Assembly: GCA_002328485.1 (NCBI GenBank)
Contig: DCUF01000030.1
Coordinates: 1-30,366, forward strand
From: Deltaproteobacteria bacterium UBA2221
GTDB lineage: Bacteria > Desulfobacterota > Syntrophorhabdia > Syntrophorhabdales > WCHB1-27
Length of the DNA stretch: 30,366 bases
Reading direction: 5' to 3'
The position numbers and the translations under genes are program-made. This document shows, piece by piece, positions 26,965 to 30,366 of this stretch. How positions within the stretch are numbered: position 1 is the first letter of the stretch; each line of letters begins with the position of its first letter. The notes under the pieces are model-generated. The model had not been told where the DNA came from. It ran no database searches and saw only the letters and a list, made by a program, of their open reading frames with translations.

Positions 26965-27186
26965 TCATGTGTGGGAAGACAGCAATTTCTCGCAACCTTG
27001 CAGAAGTAGTTCGGCAGCCTGTTTTGCCTGATCGAGGGTGAGCGATAGACCGGCCGTTGTCTCTATGAATTCACCGTTATCATTGATCGCATGAACCCTC
27101 AAATCAATCATTTCCACACCTTTTATCTTCTTGAGGGTGACGAGTATCTTCTGTCTCGTTTTGTCATTGATTTTCCCAATAAGCAT
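26965..27186 (-). CDS. Small PC4/p15-like protein
   Basis: A 73-residue protein from the ATG at 27186, which has GGAGG four bases upstream. A longer frame from 27246 lacks a ribosome-binding site. Seen: a short beta-rich part (KILVTLKKIKGVEMIDLRVH, then NDNGEFIETTAGLSLTLDQ) followed by a helix (AKQAAELLLQGCEKLL). This layout resembles bacterial PC4-like (transcriptional coactivator p15) single-strand nucleic-acid-binding domains. The similarity is modest and no function is proven. It is divergent from rpsU, with a palindrome between them. Confidence 0.65.
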   Translation of the reverse strand: MLIGKINDKTRQKILVTLKKIKGVEMIDLRVHAINDNGEFIETTAGLSLTLDQAKQAAELLLQGCEKLLSSHT

Positions 27187-27297
27187 AAATCCTCCGTGGG
27201 CGAGATAAAGGGCCCGATCTATTTTTTGACTCCCTGAGGCAACCATTCAAAGTGAAAAAGACACAAAGAAGCGGTAAATATGGAAGTGCATGACTAT

Positions 27298-27315
27298 GAT
27301 ACCACATCTGGTATC
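27298..27315. promoter_or_regulatory. Palindrome between PC4-like gene and rpsU
   Basis: GATACC and GGTATC form a perfect 6-bp inverted repeat with a six-base centre, in the 217-base divergent gap. Its position between two divergent genes fits an operator, but no regulator can be named. A TATACT at 27362-27367 is a possible -10 for rpsU without a good -35. Confidence 0.3.
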
Positions 27316-27403
27316 CATTTGCTGTTATTCTCTCCCTCTATCTTTTCGTCCTCGGCTGGCCTATACTAACGTGGTTACATCAACGGTGAACGAAAGGAGA
27401 TTT

Positions 27404-27607
27404 ATGGACGTACACGTGGACGACGGAAATATCGAGAAGGCCCTGAAAATCTTGAAGCGTTACATGCAGAGGGAGGGGATACTGCGGGACGTTAAACGAA
27501 AAGGCTTTTACGAGAAGCCCTCCGAAGCCAGACGACGCAAGGCGAGAGACGCCCGCAAACGGCGTCTAAAGGCAGAAAGGCGAAAACAGCGGTACGCACG
27601 GGATTAG
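27404..27607 (+). CDS. rpsU: 30S ribosomal protein S21
   Basis: A 67-residue basic protein of the small ribosomal subunit, within the usual 58-71 range. Seen: VHVDDGNIEKALKILKRYMQ, then GILRDVKRKGFYEKPSEARR and a Lys/Arg-rich tail, the S21 signature. The ATG at 27404 has AAAGGAGA just upstream; the frame is open further upstream but that part has no family similarity. S21 helps 16S rRNA base-pair with mRNA in initiation. Its usual dnaG/rpoD neighbours are not adjacent, although an rpoD-type gene is 1 kb downstream. Confidence 0.96.
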   Translation: MDVHVDDGNIEKALKILKRYMQREGILRDVKRKGFYEKPSEARRRKARDARKRRLKAERRKQRYARD

Positions 27608-27630
27608 AACTAAGAACTAGAACTTATTAG

Positions 27631-27660
27631 TTGACTTTGGCAACGAGTTCTGCGTACTAT
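27631..27660 (+). promoter_or_regulatory. Candidate promoter of the cold-shock gene
   Basis: TTGACT (27631-27636) and TACTAT (27655-27660) have an 18-base spacer. The transcript would start near 27667 and carry a leader of about 110 bases to the cold-shock ATG, as is common for cold-shock genes. It begins directly after rpsU and a short AGAACTA tandem repeat (27605-27625). Confidence 0.5.
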
Positions 27661-27693
27661 ATAGCATAAGTTTACGTTTTTGCCGTACGGAAG

Positions 27694-27727
27694 GCCGCAA
27701 AGACTTTTAAGCTTTGTGGCTTTTTTT
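27694..27727 (+). terminator. Terminator-like hairpin in the cold-shock leader
   Basis: GCCGCAAAG (27694-27702) pairs with CTTTGTGGC (27712-27720), one G-U pair, followed at once by seven T. This is a good intrinsic terminator shape. It either ends rpsU transcripts or, since it lies downstream of the candidate promoter and 48 bases before the cold-shock ATG, works as an attenuator in the leader. Confidence 0.65.
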
Positions 27728-27775
27728 ATTGCGTTTCGTAACCTTTCAAAATCTATGGAAGGAGGTATTTTAAGC

Positions 27776-27976
27776 ATGACAAGAGGAACTGTAAAGTGGT
27801 TTAACGACTCCAAGGGCTTCGGCTTCATCGCCATGGAGGAGGGCGGGGACATTTTTGTCCATCACACGTCCATCAATGGCAACGGCTTCAAGTCTCTGTC
27901 CGAAGGGCAGGCCGTAACGTTTGATGTCGAGAAGACACCAAAAGGCCCGAGAGCCGTAAACGTATCGATTGCTTAA
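27776..27976 (+). CDS. Cold-shock protein (CspA family)
   Basis: A 66-residue single cold-shock domain. Seen: GTVKWFNDSKGFGFI (RNP1) and DIFVHHTSI (RNP2), with the family's usual length. It binds single-stranded RNA and DNA and melts mRNA structure. The ATG at 27776 has an AAGGAGGT nine bases upstream. A strong terminator follows. Regulation through its leader hairpin is plausible. Confidence 0.97.
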   Translation: MTRGTVKWFNDSKGFGFIAMEEGGDIFVHHTSINGNGFKSLSEGQAVTFDVEKTPKGPRAVNVSIA

Positions 27977-27985
27977 GACCATCCG

Positions 27986-28013
27986 AGGCCCCTTTTGAGG
28001 GGCCTTTCTTTTT
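27986..28013 (+). terminator. Rho-independent terminator of the cold-shock gene
   Basis: AGGCCCC (27986-27992) and GGGGCCT (27999-28005) form a perfect stem with a six-base loop, followed by TTCTTTTT, ten bases after the cold-shock stop. Confidence 0.9.
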
Positions 28014-28120
28014 GTCCTCCCATAAACCGGCCAGGCGAGAAAACGGCTTAACTCCGGCACGACAAAAGTCTGCCACTACTGATTACAGGCAAAGTGCTCA
28101 AAAAAAAAGAGGACCACAAA

Positions 28121-28405
28121 GTGAATAATGTAGCAGAGTTTATCAGAATCAGAGAACAGATCGAATCACACGCACACGACATTTCCAAGCTCCTCGAGGG
28201 AAGCACGGTCGCCGAGCCCAAGGTACTCCTCGATCAGGCAAGTGGGTTGCTCGTGCAATTGACGAGCATGGCGGATAACGATATCCAGGTGGTCGCCGTT
28301 GGTCGTCTAACCCGATTACTCAGTAGCCTCCGTGCCAAAGTGGACTCCATGGAGAAGAAGAAACGGCCTGCCAGGAAATCGCGCACAGCAGGCGACGCGT
28401 CTTGA
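28121..28405 (+). CDS. Small hypothetical protein, helical
   Basis: A 94-residue protein from the GTG at 28121, which has AGAGGA seven bases upstream; an earlier in-frame GTG at 28094 lies before a run of nine A and lacks a ribosome-binding site. The sequence is mostly helical (EFIRIREQIESHAHDISKLL, then LLDQASGLLVQLTSMADNDIQ) and ends in a basic tail rich in Lys and Arg. I recognise no family. It sits between the cold-shock gene and the sigma factor on the same strand with 169 bases to the latter. The basic tail could bind nucleic acid; that is only a guess. Confidence 0.7.
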   Translation: MNNVAEFIRIREQIESHAHDISKLLEGSTVAEPKVLLDQASGLLVQLTSMADNDIQVVAVGRLTRLLSSLRAKVDSMEKKKRPARKSRTAGDAS

Positions 28406-28574
28406 AATCCACGAGAGTACAAAGCTTAGGATAGCCCATCTCTTTTTTCGTCAACCATGAGCGGTGGGACACCTCGGGCTCGGGGTGATTTTCACAGAAA
28501 CACTCCCCCTACCCTTCGATTTTCTGTATCCCCTTATGCTACACATGGGGGCGCTATCGTTATAGGAGCTAAGC

Positions 28575-30101
28575 ATGGCGATACATAATTCTACCAGGCC
28601 AAAAGACCTCCTGGACGAGGAAATGGAGAAAGGCGTTCTTGCGTCTGATGAGATCACGGATTTCCTCCCTCGGAGGGTTGTTGTCCCCGAAGATGTCGAA
28701 GAGGGCATCGCCTTTCCTTCAGAATCTGACGTTGACATCGTCGATATGATGCAAGGGAAGGCGGGATCACGCGAAAAGAGCATGGCCGGGGAAGAAGTTG
28801 AAAAGGTACCTTCACAAACAGCGGATAGTATAATCTGGTCCTACTTGAAGGATATAGGACGGGTTGCACTCCTATCATCCGAGGAGGAACGCCAGCTTTC
28901 CATAAAGATCGAAGACGCGGAAATGAAGGAAAAGGGTATCCTCTTTGACATTCCCCAGGCAGTGGATGAACTCCTGGAGATAGGTCGAAAATTGGAGGAA
29001 GAGGCCATAGCAATAGTGGATGTGATCCACATCGATGAAATCGACTACGCCCAAAACGATGCAGAAAAGTACAGGAAGAAAACCATATCCTCCATCCATG
29101 CCGTAAAAGATCTTCAGAAAAGAAAGGAAGCAATGGAGAGGATACTTTCTGAAACAGATGGACCGGGTCGTAAGGCGCTTGCCAACGATTTGCAGAGGAT
29201 CAGCAACAAGAGCCGGGAAACCCTGCTTGGTCTCAAACTCAGCAGGAAGATTCTCACGGAGATCACCAGAAAGATCAGTCAACAGATGGAGTTGATGACT
29301 CATGGGCAGGCAGACATCATAAGGGCCAGGCTGAAGGAACTCAGGGACGTTGAAAATGGGCTGAAGACCGTCAGGAACAGACTCGTTCAGGCTAACTTGA
29401 GACTCGTCGTTACTATTGCGAAGAAATACCTCAACCGCGGATTGTCATTCCTCGACCTCATCCAGGAAGGCAACCTGGGACTTATGAGGGCCGCTGAAAA
29501 ATATGATTATAAGAAAGGCTACAAATTCTCAACCTATGCTACGTGGTGGATCAGACAGGGCATTACTCGGGCGATTGCAGATTGTGGACGGACTATCAGA
29601 GTCCCGGTCCATGTTCTTGAGGCCAAAAACAAGATCAGCAAGGCTACCGTAGCCCTTTTGCAGGAGCTGGGCACGAAGCCGACCCTCGAAGAGATTTCAA
29701 CGAAAGCCGGACTCCCCTTGGAGAAGGTTCGAAAGGTCATGAAGCTTTCTGACGGGACCATATCGATCGAAACCCCGATCGGGGATGATGAATCCAAGCT
29801 TGGTGATTTGATAGCAGACTCACGTGCCTCTTCACCTTTTTTGGAAGCCGTGGGTACCTCTCTCAAGGAAGAGATAGACAAAGTCTTATCGACCCTCACG
29901 CCGAGAGAAGAGAAGATTATCAGGATGAGGCTTGGCGTCGGCGAGAAGAAGGATTTTACGTTAGAAGAAGTGGGCGAGGTCTTCGGGCTTACCCGCGAAC
30001 GTATTCGTCAGATCGAGGCCAAGGCCCTAAGAAAGCTGCAGCACCCCTTAAGACGGGTCAGGCTGGAGAGTTTCCAGGATTCAGACGTTCCCACGCTGTA
30101 G
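28575..30101 (+). CDS. rpoD: RNA polymerase sigma-70 factor, RpoD/SigA family
   Basis: A 508-residue sigma-70 factor. Seen: a short region 1.1-like part (GVLASDEITDFLP, about 20-57), region 1.2 (SYLKDIGRVALLSSEEE, about 89-105), region 2 (LVVTIAKKYLNRGLSFLDLIQEGN and STYATWWIRQGITRAIAD, about 270-345), region 3 (about 346-420) and region 4 with the helix-turn-helix GLTRERIRQIEAKALRKL (471-488). It directs core polymerase to promoters. The spacer between regions 1.2 and 2 is shorter than in E. coli RpoD (613 residues). At region 2.4-3.0 it reads CGRTIRVPVHVLEAKNK where primary factors usually have ARTIRIPVHMIE, so it may be a second, group-2-like paralogue. The ATG has AGGAG six bases upstream. 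Confidence 0.93.
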   Translation: MAIHNSTRPKDLLDEEMEKGVLASDEITDFLPRRVVVPEDVEEGIAFPSESDVDIVDMMQGKAGSREKSMAGEEVEKVPSQTADSIIWSYLKDIGRVALLSSEEERQLSIKIEDAEMKEKGILFDIPQAVDELLEIGRKLEEEAIAIVDVIHIDEIDYAQNDAEKYRKKTISSIHAVKDLQKRKEAMERILSETDGPGRKALANDLQRISNKSRETLLGLKLSRKILTEITRKISQQMELMTHGQADIIRARLKELRDVENGLKTVRNRLVQANLRLVVTIAKKYLNRGLSFLDLIQEGNLGLMRAAEKYDYKKGYKFSTYATWWIRQGITRAIADCGRTIRVPVHVLEAKNKISKATVALLQELGTKPTLEEISTKAGLPLEKVRKVMKLSDGTISIETPIGDDESKLGDLIADSRASSPFLEAVGTSLKEEIDKVLSTLTPREEKIIRMRLGVGEKKDFTLEEVGEVFGLTRERIRQIEAKALRKLQHPLRRVRLESFQDSDVPTL

Positions 30102-30190
30102 AGACCTACCTATTCGGCCCGGCCAGCCTGGGCTGCGTTGTCGGCCGTGTCTCCCCGCATGAAGTGGTCAAGGAAGGACAGAGGATGTGA

Positions 30191-30220
30191 GGTGGCGGCA
30201 CCCCACAAAGGGGCGCCACC
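30191..30220. terminator. GC-rich hairpin between convergent genes
   Basis: GGTGGCG (30191-30197) pairs with CGCCACC (30214-30220), with an inner CCCC/GGGG stem (30201-30204 with 30210-30213) and a three-base bulge. It lies between the sigma-factor stop and the convergent partial gene. No T-run follows on either strand, so the terminator call is tentative. Confidence 0.45.
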
Positions 30221-30232
30221 AACCTTAAAGGG

Positions 30233-30366
30233 CTACTTCAGCTTCACGCCTGTCAGAAGCTGACCGAGCAGACGATCCATAGGATCCTTTGCCTTGGAGG
30301 TCTTTGCTTCTGTATCTTTCTTGCTCCATACCGACTCCGGTCTCACCTGAAGGATGATCACGTTTG
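30233..30366 (-). CDS. C-terminal end of an unidentified gene (cut by window edge)
   Basis: A minus-strand frame stays open from the window's right end to a TAG at 30233-30235, giving 43 residues that begin NVIILQVRPE and end LLGQLLTGVKLK. The residue pattern (a beta strand, a Lys/Thr-rich stretch, then an amphipathic helix) looks coding, and it is followed by a hairpin. I do not recognise the family from so short a piece. Confidence 0.5.
   Translation of the reverse strand, partial: NVIILQVRPESVWSKKDTEAKTSKAKDPMDRLLGQLLTGVKLK

Noticed and set aside
26821..27009. A 62-codon plus-strand frame in the gap upstream of tamA
   Set aside because: No ribosome-binding site, no family, and it overlaps the end of the PC4-like gene.
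27670..27730. Possible c-di-GMP (GEMM) riboswitch before the cold-shock gene
   Set aside because: GCCGCAAAG resembles part of it, but the tetraloop-receptor and second stem are absent; a simple hairpin explains it.
1..30366. CRISPR arrays, tRNA or rRNA genes, transposases or integrases
   Set aside because: I saw no regularly spaced repeats, no tRNA or rRNA-like sequence and no recombinase motifs in the window.

Overview
The window reads as a chromosomal segment of a Gram-negative, didermic bacterium. TamA/TamB-type outer-membrane assembly genes, a sigma-70 factor with region 1.1, S21, a cold-shock protein, and PAS/GGDEF and EAL-HDOD c-di-GMP proteins together suggest Desulfobacterota (the old Deltaproteobacteria, perhaps a syntroph-like lineage). 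The taxonomic guess is an inference from gene content and style, not from a marker search.

Region 1 (about 16-10504, all minus strand) is the accessory and most unusual part. It is a four-gene operon read right to left: a truncated-TIR/PASTA protein; a protein with a TIR-like or deoxyribosyltransferase-like N-terminus, TPR repeats and a SLOG-like C-terminus; a patatin phospholipase; and a 2125-residue protein carrying two alpha/beta hydrolases, a macro-like domain, a CHAT (caspase-like) protease, TPRs, a disordered linker, a beta domain and a C-terminal TIR domain with an intact WxxxE motif. This looks like a conflict or cell-suicide system that combines membrane attack (three lipase-type active sites), proteolysis and NAD-type chemistry. 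I see no CD-NTase, SIR2, NACHT/STAND NTPase or nuclease in the window, so it matches no described system that I can name. By eye it is also more GC-rich than the right half; I have not measured this.

Region 2 (10559-13970, plus strand) is divergent from region 1. It holds a c-di-GMP pair four bases apart: an EAL-HDOD protein and a four-PAS diguanylate cyclase. A strong hairpin at 13992-14025 separates it from the convergent rsmE.

Region 3 (14040-26626, minus strand) is a long run of housekeeping and envelope genes: tamA-tamB-M48 peptidase (tightly linked, promoter at 26690-26718), then DUF72, an EamA transporter, a UMF1-type MFS transporter, and bioB-rsmE (overlapping, promoter at 15828-15857). 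Intergenic inverted and dispersed repeats lie upstream of bioB, upstream of the EamA gene and between the DUF72 and M48 genes.

Region 4 (26965-30366) has a small PC4-like gene on the minus strand, divergent from rpsU, followed by a cold-shock gene with its own promoter and a terminator-like hairpin in its leader. Next come a small unknown gene, an RpoD-type sigma factor, and at the right edge the C-terminal end of a convergent gene that is cut by the window.
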